Shown here: positions 15,985-25,021 of the stretch, one piece after another
Numbering within the stretch: the first letter of the stretch is position 1
Layout of the letters: every line of letters begins with the position of its first letter
DNA from: Streptomyces violaceoruber
Lineage (GTDB): Bacteria; Actinomycetota; Actinomycetes; Streptomycetales; Streptomycetaceae
Length of the DNA stretch: 64,000 nucleotides
Assembly: GCA_000720805.1 (NCBI GenBank)
Contig: JODI01000003.1
Location: 186,001 to 250,000, forward strand
Reading direction: 5' to 3'
The notes under the pieces: generated by a model
What the model saw: the letters and a program-made list of their open reading frames with translations, nothing else
Databases searched by the model: none
What the model was told of the DNA's origin: nothing
Translations under genes and position numbers: made by a program

Positions 15985-16914
15985 ATGGCCGGTCCAGCCT
16001 TCCGCGCCGCCGCCGTCCGGGTGCGCGTCCCCGCCACCAGCGCCAACCTCGGCCCGGGCTTCGACGCCCTCGGCCTGTCGCTGGGGCTCTACGACGACGT
16101 GGTCGTCCGGGTGGCCGACTCCGGGCTGCACATCGACATCGCGGGCGAGGGGAGCGAGAGCCTCCCGCGTGACGAAGACCACCTTCTCGTACGGTCCCTG
16201 CGCACCGCCTTCGATCTGCTGGGCGGGCAACCGCGCGGCCTGGAGATCGTCTGCGCCAACCGCATCCCGCACGGCAGGGGCCTGGGCTCCTCCTCGGCCG
16301 CGATCTGCGCCGGCATCGTCGCCGCACGCGCCGTGACCATAGGCGGCGACTCCCGGCTCGACGACGCCGCGCTGCTGGAGCTCGCCACCGAGATCGAGGG
16401 ACACCCCGACAACGTGGCCGCGTGTCTGCTCGGCGGGTTCACGCTCTCCTGGATGGAGGCCGGGGCCGCCCGGGCCATCAGGATGGAGCCCGCCGATTCC
16501 ATCGTTCCGGTGGTTTTCGTGCCCGGTAAGCCGGTCCTGACGGAGACCGCGCGCGGACTGCTCCCGCGCACCGTGCCGCACGTCGACGCCGCCACCAACG
16601 CGGGCCGCGCCGCTCTGCTCGTGGAGGCCCTCACCCGGCGCCCCGAGCTGCTGCTGCCCGCCACCGAGGACCGGCTCCACCAGGAGTACCGCGCGCCGGC
16701 CATGCCGGAGAGCGCCGCGCTGGTGGAGCGGCTGCGGGCCGACGGAGTCCCGGCAGTGATCTCCGGCGCGGGACCGACGGTGCTGGCCCTCGCCGACGAG
16801 GACAGCGCCGACAAGGTCGCCCATCTGGCGGGCGAGGGCTGGGCCGCGAACCGGCTGGACCTCGACGCCCAGGGAGCGGTCGTACTGCCGCTCGCGACCA
16901 CCAGTGACATCTGA
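15985..16914 (+). CDS. thrB: Homoserine kinase
   Basis: 309 residues from ATG 15985 (MAGPAFRAAAV), preceded at a distance by AAGGAGA. Starts at 15934 or 15943 are possible. It is a GHMP kinase phosphorylating homoserine with ATP. Visible are VRVPATSANLGPGFDALGL near the N-terminus, the P-loop HGRGLGSSSAAICAGI (about residues 97-112) and the C-terminal SGAGPTVLAL motif. It works between hom and thrC; the order hom-thrC-thrB is typical of actinobacteria. Confidence 0.95.
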   Translation: MAGPAFRAAAVRVRVPATSANLGPGFDALGLSLGLYDDVVVRVADSGLHIDIAGEGSESLPRDEDHLLVRSLRTAFDLLGGQPRGLEIVCANRIPHGRGLGSSSAAICAGIVAARAVTIGGDSRLDDAALLELATEIEGHPDNVAACLLGGFTLSWMEAGAARAIRMEPADSIVPVVFVPGKPVLTETARGLLPRTVPHVDAATNAGRAALLVEALTRRPELLLPATEDRLHQEYRAPAMPESAALVERLRADGVPAVISGAGPTVLALADEDSADKVAHLAGEGWAANRLDLDAQGAVVLPLATTSDI

Positions 16915-16926
16915 CAGTGGGATGGG

Positions 16927-16951
16927 AAATCCGGCGACGCCCGCCGGATTT
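16927..16951 (+). terminator. Terminator after thrB
   Basis: A perfect 10-bp stem, AAATCCGGCG / CGCCGGATTT, with a 5-nt loop, 12 bases after the thrB stop. Confidence 0.8.
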
Positions 16952-17339
16952 CGAGAGGGGGAATGTTTGTTGGATCCGGTAGTGTTAATCTCAAGTCTGC
17001 ACCCGACCCCACCATGGCGAGGTGCTTCACGTCCCCGTCCGGGACAGACATTCTTCCGGGAGCCTCCCAAGTCGCACTGTGTTTCGTACGACGTACGCGG
17101 GCAGTACGCCGTACGCGGGCACTGAGCGACCTGCCGGGCACGCTCCGGAACCGGTGCGACCAAGTCACGTGACACGGACACTCAGTGCCACGGCTTTCGG
17201 AAGCGCCGTCACCACATTCCTCCGCCGCCTTAGGCGGACCACCGCCCCGGCACGGTCCACACAGCAAGGACCGAAGCCGGACAGCACAACCGGTCGCCGA
17301 GCCAGACAGGCCGACGTCCGCTCCAGGGAAGGACCCTTC
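16952..17339 (+). promoter_or_regulatory. Long rho leader region
   Basis: 388 bases precede the rho start without a supported gene, although the rho frame stays open through most of it. TAGTGT near 16980 could be a -10 element, giving a leader of over 300 nt. A short direct repeat, GTACGCGGGCA, occurs twice (about 17095-17125). Long C-rich, G-poor leaders are where Rho can limit its own synthesis in other bacteria; that is an inference here. Confidence 0.35.
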
Positions 17340-19430
17340 GTGAGCGACACCACCGATCTGATGGGCGCACGTGTCGAGGAGACCGCTGCCGCGCCCTCCA
17401 CGGACGCCTCCGCGCCTGCCACCGGTGCCGGCTCCCGGCGGCGCCGCGGTACCGGCCTCGAGGGCATGGTGCTGGCCGAGCTGCAGCAGGTCGCATCCGG
17501 CCTCGGCATCAGGGGCACCGCGCGCATGCGCAAGAGCCAGCTGATCGAGGTCATCAAGGAGGCGCAGGCAGGAGGCGGCGCCCCGGCCGCGAAGGCCGCG
17601 AGCGCTGCGAACGCCGCCGTCGACGCCACCGAGACCAAGCCGAAGCGCCGGGCCACCTCCAAGGCCCGTACCGGCGACGACGCCGCTCCCGCCGCCGGGA
17701 AGAAGACGGCCGCCGTGAAGGCCGAGGCGGCCGCCGAGAAGGCCGTGGCGCAGCAGCAGATCGAGATCCCGGGCCAGCCGGCCGGGGGCCCCTCCCGCGA
17801 GGGGGGAGACGACGCTCCCGCGGAGCGCCGTCGTCGTCGTGCCACCGCCGAGGCGGGCAGCCCCGAGACGGTCACCGCCGAGGCGAAGAGCGAGCCGAAG
17901 GCCGAGACCCCCGTACAGACGCAGCCGCAGGGCGACGCCAAGGGCGGCGACGCCGGTGACGGCGAGGGCCGTCGCCGCGACCGCCGTGAGCGCGGCCGGG
18001 ACCGCGACCGTGACCGCCGTGGCGGCAAGGGCGAGGATCTGCAGGGCGGCCAGGGCGGCGGCCAGCAGCGTCAGGACCGTCCGGACCGCTCGGACCGTCA
18101 GGACCGGCAGGACCGTCAGCAGCAGGGCGGCGGACGGCAGGACCGTCAGGACCGTCAGCGCGACAACGGCCCGCAGGACGACGACGACTTCGACGGCGGC
18201 CGCCGTGGCCGTCGGGGCCGTTACCGGGACCGTCGTGGCCGTCGTGGCCGCGACGAGATGACGACCTCCGAGCCGCAGATCAACGAGGACGACGTCCTGA
18301 TCCCGGTCGCGGGCATCCTCGACATCCTCGACAACTACGCCTTCATCCGCACGTCGGGCTACCTGCCCGGTCCCAACGACGTGTACGTCTCCCTCGCCCA
18401 GGTCCGCAAGAACGGCCTGCGCAAGGGTGACCACATCACCGGTGCCGTGCGTCAGCCCAAGGAAGGCGAGCGGCGCGAGAAGTTCAACGCGCTGGTGCGG
18501 CTCGACTCCGTCAACGGCATGGCGCCCGAACACGGCCGTGGCCGCCCGGAGTTCAACAAGCTGACGCCGCTGTACCCGCAGGACCGCCTCCGTCTGGAGA
18601 CGGACCCCGGCATCCTCACCACCCGCATCATCGACCTCGTCGCGCCGATCGGTAAGGGCCAGCGCGGTCTGATCGTGGCCCCGCCGAAGACCGGCAAGAC
18701 CATGATCATGCAGGCGATCGCCAACGCGATCACGCACAACAACCCCGAGTGCCACCTGATGGTCGTCCTGGTCGACGAGCGTCCGGAAGAGGTCACCGAC
18801 ATGCAGCGGTCGGTGAAGGGCGAGGTCATCTCCTCGACCTTCGACCGCCCGGCCGAGGACCACACCACCGTCGCCGAGCTCGCCATCGAGCGCGCCAAGC
18901 GTCTGGTGGAGCTGGGCCACGACGTCGTCGTCCTGCTCGACTCGATCACGCGTCTGGGCCGTGCGTACAACCTCGCCGCGCCCGCGTCCGGCCGCATCCT
19001 GTCCGGTGGTGTCGACTCGACCGCCCTGTACCCGCCGAAGCGCTTCTTCGGTGCGGCCCGCAACATCGAGGACGGCGGCTCGCTGACCATCCTCGCCACC
19101 GCGCTGGTGGACACCGGGTCCCGCATGGACGAGGTCATCTTCGAGGAGTTCAAGGGCACCGGCAACGCCGAGCTCAAGCTCGACCGGAAGCTCGCCGACA
19201 AGCGCATCTTCCCGGCGGTGGACGTCGACGCGTCCGGTACCCGTAAGGAAGAGATCCTGCTCGCTCCCGACGAGCTCGGGATCGTCTGGAAGCTGCGCCG
19301 GGTGCTGCACGCCCTCGACCAGCAGCAGGCGGTCGAGCTGCTTCTCGACAAGATGAAGCAGACGAAGTCGAACGCCGAGTTCCTCATGCAGATCCAGAAG
19401 ACGACGCCGACGCCGGGCAACGGCGACTAG
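17340..19430 (+). CDS. rho: Transcription termination factor Rho
   Basis: 696 residues from GTG 17340, with GGAAGGA six bases upstream. A hexameric RNA helicase ending transcription. Domains: N-terminal Rho_N helix bundle (about residues 38-75, [20 protein letters not shown]); a 220-residue low-complexity insertion rich in Arg, Asp, Gln and Gly (runs of DRQDRQ and RGRRGR), typical of actinobacteria; the cold-shock RNA-binding domain ([20 protein letters not shown]); then the ATPase with Walker [13 protein letters not shown] and [15 protein letters not shown]. The insertion is known in related Rho proteins to add RNA affinity. Monocistronic, with its own terminator. Confidence 0.97.
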   Translation: MSDTTDLMGARVEETAAAPSTDASAPATGAGSRRRRGTGLEGMVLAELQQVASGLGIRGTARMRKSQLIEVIKEAQAGGGAPAAKAASAANAAVDATETKPKRRATSKARTGDDAAPAAGKKTAAVKAEAAAEKAVAQQQIEIPGQPAGGPSREGGDDAPAERRRRRATAEAGSPETVTAEAKSEPKAETPVQTQPQGDAKGGDAGDGEGRRRDRRERGRDRDRDRRGGKGEDLQGGQGGGQQRQDRPDRSDRQDRQDRQQQGGGRQDRQDRQRDNGPQDDDDFDGGRRGRRGRYRDRRGRRGRDEMTTSEPQINEDDVLIPVAGILDILDNYAFIRTSGYLPGPNDVYVSLAQVRKNGLRKGDHITGAVRQPKEGERREKFNALVRLDSVNGMAPEHGRGRPEFNKLTPLYPQDRLRLETDPGILTTRIIDLVAPIGKGQRGLIVAPPKTGKTMIMQAIANAITHNNPECHLMVVLVDERPEEVTDMQRSVKGEVISSTFDRPAEDHTTVAELAIERAKRLVELGHDVVVLLDSITRLGRAYNLAAPASGRILSGGVDSTALYPPKRFFGAARNIEDGGSLTILATALVDTGSRMDEVIFEEFKGTGNAELKLDRKLADKRIFPAVDVDASGTRKEEILLAPDELGIVWKLRRVLHALDQQQAVELLLDKMKQTKSNAEFLMQIQKTTPTPGNGD

Positions 19431-19450
19431 TCGTCGGCGAGTGGCACACG

Positions 19451-19477
19451 AGGGCCGTCCCTGTCAGGGGCGGCCCT
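19451..19477 (+). terminator. Terminator after rho
   Basis: An 11-bp stem (AGGGCCGTCCC / GGGGCGGCCCT, one wobble pair) with a 5-nt loop and TT following. Confidence 0.8.
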
Positions 19478-19488
19478 TTGTGCTGGCC

Positions 19489-19550
19489 GCCGCCATCCGG
19501 CCGCCGGCACTGCCGCCATCCGGCCGCCACACCGCCGCCATCCGGCCGCC
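19489..19550. repeat. Triplicated 17-bp GC-rich repeat
   Basis: The 17-bp core GCCGCCATCCGGCCGCC occurs perfectly at 19489, 19512 and 19534, with 22-23 bp spacing (two helical turns). Each holds the palindrome CCGG/GGCCG. It lies downstream of the rho terminator and well before the next promoter. The rest of the 406-base gap holds the promoter noted separately. It could be a replication-slippage tract or a protein-binding array. Confidence 0.6.
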
Positions 19551-19710
19551 GGCACCACCGACGCCGAGATCTTTGCCACAAGAAGGCTCAGGTGCGGCTA
19601 TTTCGCGCCGTACCCCCTCCTTGGCCGAAACCGCAGGTGGGCGAGGTTTGTCCCGGAGAGGGTGCTACGCGATGTGGCTGTCGGCGCACAGAGCGGTCAC
19701 AGCGCGTTGT

Positions 19711-19739
19711 GCAACCCTTTCCCGAGTTTCGCCGTCTGA
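19711..19739 (+). promoter_or_regulatory. Sigma-E-like (ECF) promoter of the LCP gene
   Basis: GCAAC at 19711-19715 is followed 17 bases later by CGTCTGA, close to the Streptomyces sigma-E pattern GGAAC-N16/17-CGTC. The start codon lies about 97 bases downstream. Control by the cell-envelope stress sigma factor would suit a cell-wall ligase. Confidence 0.5.
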
Positions 19740-19836
19740 CAGGCGGAGCGACCATGGTGCGGTACCTGATTCCCGGGTGACCGCGCCTGACCCTGAAAGC
19801 TGGGGGTAACCGACCGGACGAGAATTCGAGGAGCAC

Positions 19837-20970
19837 ATGTCCGCCGAAAGCACGCCGGAGTCCGGCATACCGGGCGAGGACGGCAGCACCGGGCGTCACC
19901 GCGCCAAGGGCAGCCGCCGCAAGCCCCGCAGAAAGCACAAGGGCGTCCTGATCATGGCCTGGACCGCGGCGGGGATCGTCGTGCTGGGTGGCACCGGAGC
20001 CGGATATCTGTACTTCAAGATGAACGGCAACATCAAGAGCGTGGACATCGACTCCGCCCTCGGCACCGATCGGCCCACCAAGGTCGACAACGGCTCCGAG
20101 AACATCCTCGTCCTCGGCTCGGACACCCGCTCCGGCAGCAACAAGAAGCTCGGCGGCGGCACCGACGACGGCAGCGCCCGCTCCGACACCGCGATGGTCG
20201 TACATGTCTACGAGGGCCACAGGACGGCCTCCGTGGTCTCCATCCCGCGCGACACCATGATCGACCGCCCCGAGTGCACCGACTCCAAGGGCGTCGAGCA
20301 CGACGCGGCGTCCAGCGTGATGTTCAACTCCGCGTACTCCGTCGGCGGGGCCGCATGCGCGGTGAAGACCGTCGAGTCCCTCAGCGGTGTCCGCATGGAC
20401 CACTACCTGGAGGTCGACTTCAGCGGCTTCCAGAAGCTCATCGACGACCTCGGCGGGGTCAAGGTCACCACCACCAAGTCCATCAAGGACCCCGACAGCC
20501 ACCTCGACCTGAAGGCGGGCACCCACCAGCTCGACGGCGAGCAGGCCCTCGGACTGGTCCGCACCCGGCACGGGGTCGGCGACAAATCCGACCTCGGCCG
20601 CATCCAGCTCCAGCAGGCCTTCGTGAAGGCGCTGATCAACCAGGTCAAGCACGTCGACCTGTTCGGCAACCCGAAGAGGCTCTACGACCTCGCCAACACC
20701 GGGACCAAGACGGTGACCACCGACTCCGACCTCGGCTCGGTCAACGACCTCATGTCCTTCGCGAGCGGCCTCAAGGGCATCAGTTCCTCGAACATGAAGA
20801 TGGTCACGATGCCGGTCCAGTACGACCCGGCCGACCGCAACCGCGTGATCGTCGAGAAGGCCAAGGCCAAGCAGGTGTGGACGGCCCTGAAGAACGACCG
20901 GGCGATCCCGAAGTCGGCCACCGAGGGCAACGCCACTGGCGACGCCGAGGGCGTCGTGAGCTCGTCCTGA
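19837..20970 (+). CDS. LCP (LytR-CpsA-Psr) family cell-wall ligase
   Basis: 377 residues. A basic cytoplasmic N-terminus ([13 protein letters not shown]) and one membrane segment at about residues 35-57 are followed by an extracellular LCP domain. Key features: [37 protein letters not shown], and [21 protein letters not shown] with the conserved arginines. LCP enzymes transfer undecaprenyl-linked glycopolymers onto peptidoglycan outside the membrane. AGGAG precedes the ATG. The probable sigma-E promoter upstream and the lipid-linked sugar transferase at 26454 fit a role in envelope polymer assembly. Confidence 0.9.
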   Translation: MSAESTPESGIPGEDGSTGRHRAKGSRRKPRRKHKGVLIMAWTAAGIVVLGGTGAGYLYFKMNGNIKSVDIDSALGTDRPTKVDNGSENILVLGSDTRSGSNKKLGGGTDDGSARSDTAMVVHVYEGHRTASVVSIPRDTMIDRPECTDSKGVEHDAASSVMFNSAYSVGGAACAVKTVESLSGVRMDHYLEVDFSGFQKLIDDLGGVKVTTTKSIKDPDSHLDLKAGTHQLDGEQALGLVRTRHGVGDKSDLGRIQLQQAFVKALINQVKHVDLFGNPKRLYDLANTGTKTVTTDSDLGSVNDLMSFASGLKGISSSNMKMVTMPVQYDPADRNRVIVEKAKAKQVWTALKNDRAIPKSATEGNATGDAEGVVSSS

Positions 20971-21106
20971 GCCCGCGGGAATAGACCACGGCGGCCCCCG
21001 GTTTTGGGGGATGGCGCCAGTCCTGGCAGACTGGTACGTCGGCTCCGGTTCACGCTTCCGCATCCCGCGGCTGCGACCCGGCGCCCTCCCGAAACTAGGA
21101 GACACC

Positions 21107-21331
21107 TTGAAGCGCGACATCCACCCCGAGTACGTCGAGACGCAGGTCAGCTGCACCTGTGGCGCGTCGTTCACCACCCGTAGCACGATCCAGAGCGGCA
21201 CCATCCGTGCCGAGGTCTGCTCCGAGTGCCACCCGTTCTACACGGGCAAGCAGAAGATCCTCGACACCGGTGGCCGTGTGGCCCGCTTCGAGGCCCGCTT
21301 CGGCAAGGCTGCTGCCGGCTCCAAGAAGTAG
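21107..21331 (+). CDS. rpmE: 50S ribosomal protein L31
   Basis: 74 residues from TTG 21107, with AGGAGA four bases upstream ([19 protein letters not shown]). It retains the zinc-binding cysteines (CTC and CSEC), so it is the zinc-containing form; a zinc-free paralogue usually exists elsewhere in Streptomyces and replaces it under zinc starvation. It is followed by a strong terminator, separating it from prfA. Confidence 0.95.
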   Translation: MKRDIHPEYVETQVSCTCGASFTTRSTIQSGTIRAEVCSECHPFYTGKQKILDTGGRVARFEARFGKAAAGSKK

Positions 21332-21343
21332 CGAGCCCCATTT

Positions 21344-21394
21344 CGCCGGTCCACGGTCGCGCCCCCTCCCGGGCGCACCGGGACCGGCGTTTTT
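21344..21394 (+). terminator. Intrinsic terminator between rpmE and prfA
   Basis: Perfect stem CGCCGGTCC / GGACCGGCG with an inner GC-rich hairpin, followed by TTTTT: the clearest canonical intrinsic terminator in the window. Confidence 0.9.
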
Positions 21395-21437
21395 GGTCGC
21401 CCGCCCTCCCTTTCACCGCAGTATCAGGAGCCCCAAG

Positions 21438-22514
21438 ATGTTCGAGGCCGTCGAGGAACTCGTCGCCGAGCACGCCGACCTGGAGACGAAGCTCGCCGAC
21501 CCCTCGGTCCACTCCGACCAGGCCAACGCGCGCAAGCTGAACAAGCGTTACGCCGAGCTCACCCCGATCGTCGCCACGTACCGCTCGTGGAAGCAGACCG
21601 GCGACGACATCGAGACCGGGCGCGAGTACGCCGCCGTCGACCCCGACTTCGCCGCCGAGGTCAAGGAGCTGGAGAAGCAGCGCGAGGAACTGACGGAGAA
21701 GCTGCGCCTGCTCCTCGTACCGCGCGACCCCAGCGACGACAAGGACGTCATCCTCGAGATCAAGGCGGGCGCGGGCGGCGACGAGTCGGCCCTGTTCGCC
21801 GGCGACCTGCTGCGGATGTACCTGCGGTACGCCGAGCGGGTCGGCTGGAAGACCGAGATCATCGACGCCACCGAGTCCGAGCTGGGCGGCTACAAGGACG
21901 TCCAGGTCGCCGTGAAGACCAAGGGCGGTCAGGGCGCCACCGAGCCCGGGCAGGGCGTGTGGGCCCGCCTGAAGTACGAGGGCGGCGTGCACCGCGTCCA
22001 GCGGGTGCCGGCGACCGAGTCGCAGGGCCGTATCCACACCTCCGCCGCCGGTGTGCTCGTCACGCCCGAGGCCGAGGAGGTCGAGGTCGAGATCAACCCC
22101 AACGACCTCCGTATCGACGTCTACCGCTCTTCCGGCCCCGGCGGACAGTCCGTCAACACCACCGACTCCGCGGTGCGTATCACGCACATTCCCACCGGAG
22201 TCGTCGCCTCCTGCCAGAACGAGAAGAGCCAGCTGCAGAACAAGGAGCAGGCGATGCGTATCCTGCGCTCCAGGCTGCTTGCCGCGGCGCAGGAGGAGGC
22301 GGAGAAGGAGGCCGCCGACGCCCGCCGCAGCCAGGTCCGCACCGTCGACCGCTCCGAGAAGATCCGCACGTACAACTTCCCGGAGAACCGCATCTCGGAC
22401 CACCGCGTCGGCTTCAAGTCGTACAACCTGGACCAGGTCCTGGACGGCGACCTCGACGCGGTGATCCAGGCCTGCGTCGACGCGGACTCGGCCGCCAAGC
22501 TCGCAGCCGCGTAA
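21438..22514 (+). CDS. prfA: Peptide chain release factor 1
   Basis: 358 residues from ATG 21438, with CAGGAG upstream; the open frame upstream is non-coding. It recognises UAA and UAG and triggers peptide release. Visible are the catalytic GGQ in [17 protein letters not shown] (about residues 225-241), the N-terminal coiled domain and [20 protein letters not shown] at the C-terminus. It is followed 39 bases later by prmC, which methylates this GGQ glutamine. Confidence 0.97.
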   Translation: MFEAVEELVAEHADLETKLADPSVHSDQANARKLNKRYAELTPIVATYRSWKQTGDDIETGREYAAVDPDFAAEVKELEKQREELTEKLRLLLVPRDPSDDKDVILEIKAGAGGDESALFAGDLLRMYLRYAERVGWKTEIIDATESELGGYKDVQVAVKTKGGQGATEPGQGVWARLKYEGGVHRVQRVPATESQGRIHTSAAGVLVTPEAEEVEVEINPNDLRIDVYRSSGPGGQSVNTTDSAVRITHIPTGVVASCQNEKSQLQNKEQAMRILRSRLLAAAQEEAEKEAADARRSQVRTVDRSEKIRTYNFPENRISDHRVGFKSYNLDQVLDGDLDAVIQACVDADSAAKLAAA

Positions 22515-22553
22515 GAGGCGCACCCACGCACGAGTACGACACGGAGGACTTGC

Positions 22554-23435
22554 GTGCAGCAATCATTTGGGGGGCGATCCCCAAGCCCCCGCAGCCTGCT
22601 GCTCGCTGAGGTAGCTCAGGCCACCCAGCGGCTGGCCGACGCCGGCGTGCCCTCGCCGCGCAACGACGCGGAGGAACTCGCCGCGTTCGTGCACGGCGTG
22701 AAGCGGGGCGAGCTGCACACCGTGAAGGACTCGGACTTCGACGCCCGCTACTGGGAGGTCATCGCCCGGCGCGAACAGCGCGAGCCGCTGCAGCACATCA
22801 CCGGGCGGGCCTTCTTCCGCTACCTGGAACTCCAGGTCGGGCCCGGGGTGTTCGTCCCGCGTCCCGAGACCGAGTCGGTCGTCGGGTGGGCCATAGACGC
22901 CGTACGCGCGATGGACGTCGTCGAGCCGTGCATCGTCGACCTGTGCACCGGATCCGGCGCCATCGCGCTCGCCCTCGCCCAGGAGGTCCCGCGCTCGCGC
23001 GTGCACGCCGTGGAGCTGTCCGAGGACGCCCTCAGGTGGACCCGCAAGAACACGGAGGGGTCCAGGGTCGACCTGCGGCAGGGCAACGCCCTGGACGCCT
23101 TCCCCGACCTCGACGGCCAGGTCGACCTGGTGATCTCCAACCCGCCGTACATCCCGCTCACCGAATGGGAGTACGTCGCTCCCGAGGCGCGGGACTACGA
23201 TCCCGAACTCGCCCTGTTCTCCGGCGAGGACGGCCTCGACCTCATCCGCGGCATCGAACGCACCGCACACCGGCTGCTGCGCCCCGGCGGGGTCGTCGTC
23301 ATCGAGCACGCCGACACCCAGGGCGGCCAGGTGCCGTGGATCTTCACCGAGGAACGGGGCTGGGCCGACGCCGCCGACCACCCCGACCTCAACAACCGCC
23401 CCCGCTTCGCCACGGCCCGCAAGGCGACGCCGTGA
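22554..23435 (+). CDS. prmC: Release factor glutamine methyltransferase
   Basis: 293 residues from GTG 22554, with GGAGGA six bases upstream. It methylates the GGQ glutamine of release factors. Motifs: VDLCTGSGAIALALAQE (S-adenosylmethionine site, about residues 125-141) and the catalytic LVISNPPYIPL. N-terminal helical domain LLLAEVAQATQRLADAGV is intact. Genetic pairing with prfA is conserved among bacteria. Confidence 0.95.
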   Translation: MQQSFGGRSPSPRSLLLAEVAQATQRLADAGVPSPRNDAEELAAFVHGVKRGELHTVKDSDFDARYWEVIARREQREPLQHITGRAFFRYLELQVGPGVFVPRPETESVVGWAIDAVRAMDVVEPCIVDLCTGSGAIALALAQEVPRSRVHAVELSEDALRWTRKNTEGSRVDLRQGNALDAFPDLDGQVDLVISNPPYIPLTEWEYVAPEARDYDPELALFSGEDGLDLIRGIERTAHRLLRPGGVVVIEHADTQGGQVPWIFTEERGWADAADHPDLNNRPRFATARKATP

Positions 23436-23512
23436 GCAGCCCGCAGACTCTCGACCAGCAGACTCTCCATTCGCAGCAGTTCGTGTACTTCCTGTACGAG
23501 GAGGCCCGCTAG
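23432..23512 (+). CDS. Possible 26-residue leader ORF before the Sua5 gene
   Basis: GTG 23432 overlaps the prmC stop (GTGA) and opens 26 codons ending in VYFLYEEAR, two bases before the Sua5 start. The downstream ribosome site GAGGAGG is inside its last codons, so its translation would couple prmC to the next gene. It may only be a spacer. Confidence 0.3.
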   Translation: MSSPQTLDQQTLHSQQFVYFLYEEAR

Positions 23513-23514
23513 AC

Positions 23515-24162
23515 ATGGCACGGCGATACGACACCAACGACGCGACCGACCGCACGACCGGTCTGCGCGAGGCCGCGTCCGCCGTCCGCCGGGGCGAGCT
23601 CGTGGTACTGCCCACCGACACGGTCTACGGCATCGGCGCCGACGCGTTCTCCTCCGAAGCGGTGCACGACCTGCTGGAGGCCAAGGGACGGGGCCGCAAC
23701 ATGCCCACTCCCGTCCTCATCGGCTCCCCGAACACCCTGCACGGCCTCGTCACGGACTTCTCCGAGCTGGCCTGGGAGCTGGTCGACGCGTTCTGGCCGG
23801 GCGCGCTCACGCTCGTCGCCAAGCACCAGCCGTCCCTGCAGTGGGACCTGGGCGACACCCGCGGCACCGTCGCCGTCCGCATGCCGCTGCACCCCGTCGC
23901 CATCGAGCTGCTGACCGAGGTCGGCCCCATGGCCGTCTCCTCCGCCAACCTGACGGGCCACCCCGCGCCGGAGGACTGCGACGCGGCCCAGGAGATGCTC
24001 GGCGACTCGGTCTCCGTGTACCTCGACGGCGGTCCGACCCCGGGCAACGTGCCGTCCTCGATCGTCGACGTCACCCGCGAGGTGCCCCTGCTGCTGCGTG
24101 CGGGCGCACTGTCCGCGGACGAGCTCAGGAAGGTCGTACCCGACCTCGAGGTGGCGAATTGA
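23515..24162 (+). CDS. L-threonylcarbamoyladenylate synthase (Sua5/YrdC family)
   Basis: 215 residues from ATG 23515. It makes threonylcarbamoyl-AMP from threonine, bicarbonate and ATP for the tRNA t6A37 modification. Visible are the YrdC features RRGELVVLPTDTVYGIGADA, KGRGRNMPTPVLIGS, RMPLHPVAIELL and SSANLTGHPAP. The translation-factor context (prfA, prmC) is conserved. Its stop overlaps the TTG start of the next gene. Confidence 0.93.
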   Translation: MARRYDTNDATDRTTGLREAASAVRRGELVVLPTDTVYGIGADAFSSEAVHDLLEAKGRGRNMPTPVLIGSPNTLHGLVTDFSELAWELVDAFWPGALTLVAKHQPSLQWDLGDTRGTVAVRMPLHPVAIELLTEVGPMAVSSANLTGHPAPEDCDAAQEMLGDSVSVYLDGGPTPGNVPSSIVDVTREVPLLLRAGALSADELRKVVPDLEVAN

Positions 24163-24830
24163 CGGCCCCTGACGCGGGGCGTGGCATATGGAACGGGGAA
24201 GAGACGCGGACCTTCACAGGTCTCCCGCGTGACAGCTTCCGCATCCTCCACGTCAGCACCGGCAACGTGTGCCGCTCGCCGATCACCGAGCGGCTGACCC
24301 GCCATGCCCTGGCGGACCGGCTCGGCGACCCGATGTGGGGCGGGCTGATCGTGGAGAGCGCGGGCACCTGGGGCCATGAGGGCGCTCCGATGGAGGCCAA
24401 CGCGGAGGCCGTGCTGGCCGACTTCGGCGCGGACGCCTCCGGCTTCACCGGCCGGGAACTGCTCGACGAGCACGTCATCATGGCCGACCTGGTCCTGACG
24501 GCGACCCGCGACCACCGCGCCCAGGTCATCTCCATGGGCCACTCGGCGGGCCTGCGCACGTTCACGCTGAAGGAGTTCACCCGCCTGGTGAAGGCGATAG
24601 ACCCGGCGACCCTCCCGCCCCTGGAGGACGGCATGGTCGCCCGCGCCCGGGCCCTGGTCCGCGCGGCAGCCGCGCTACGCGGGTGGCTCCTGGCCCCCAC
24701 GGCCGAGGCGGACGAGGTCTACGACCCGTACGGCGCCCCCCTGACGTTCTTCCGCTCGATCGGCGACGAGATAAACCAGGCGCTGGATCCGGTGGTGACG
24801 GCGCTGACGGGGGTGCCCGCGCGGACGTGA
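24159..24830 (+). CDS. Low-molecular-weight phosphatase-like protein lacking the catalytic Cys
   Basis: 223 residues from TTG 24159, overlapping the Sua5 stop. The LMW-PTP fold is recognisable: the phosphate loop reads HVSTGNVCRSPITERL (about residues 31-46) and the acidic loop VYDPYGAP is present. In active enzymes the loop is V-C-x-G-N-x-C-R-S-P; here the nucleophilic Cys is Ser while the second Cys and Arg remain. It may therefore bind phosphate or phosphotyrosine without hydrolysis. The C-terminal codons are duplicated downstream (repeat 24782-24952). Partner unknown. Confidence 0.8.
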   Translation: MTAPDAGRGIWNGEETRTFTGLPRDSFRILHVSTGNVCRSPITERLTRHALADRLGDPMWGGLIVESAGTWGHEGAPMEANAEAVLADFGADASGFTGRELLDEHVIMADLVLTATRDHRAQVISMGHSAGLRTFTLKEFTRLVKAIDPATLPPLEDGMVARARALVRAAAALRGWLLAPTAEADEVYDPYGAPLTFFRSIGDEINQALDPVVTALTGVPART

Positions 24831-24952
24831 CTCCGGCGCGTCGGGGACGGGGAACCCGGTGCTGGATCCGCCGGCGACGGCGCTGACGGTCTGCCCGTGC
24901 CGACGTGATCCCCGCCGTCACCGCGCTCACGGGTGTCACCGCGAGGACGTGA
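24782..24952 (+). repeat. Two decayed tandem copies of the phosphatase-like gene 3' end
   Basis: The last 49 bases of the gene (24782-24830, GCTGGATCC ... GGACGTGA) recur at 24861-24908 and, more diverged, at about 24905-24952. All three end in GACGTGA, and the copies include the stop codon. The second and third copies are not in a usable frame. This looks like past local duplication followed by drift. Confidence 0.65.
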
Positions 24953-25021
24953 CGAACGGGCGCCCCACTCGTCCCGGGCCTACATTGGACGTACGTCACC
25001 GTCGACGCCCCGGAGTCCACC

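Noticed and set aside
16089..19310. 1073-codon minus-strand frame over thrB-rho
   Set aside because: Covers two certain genes on the other strand; a composition artefact.
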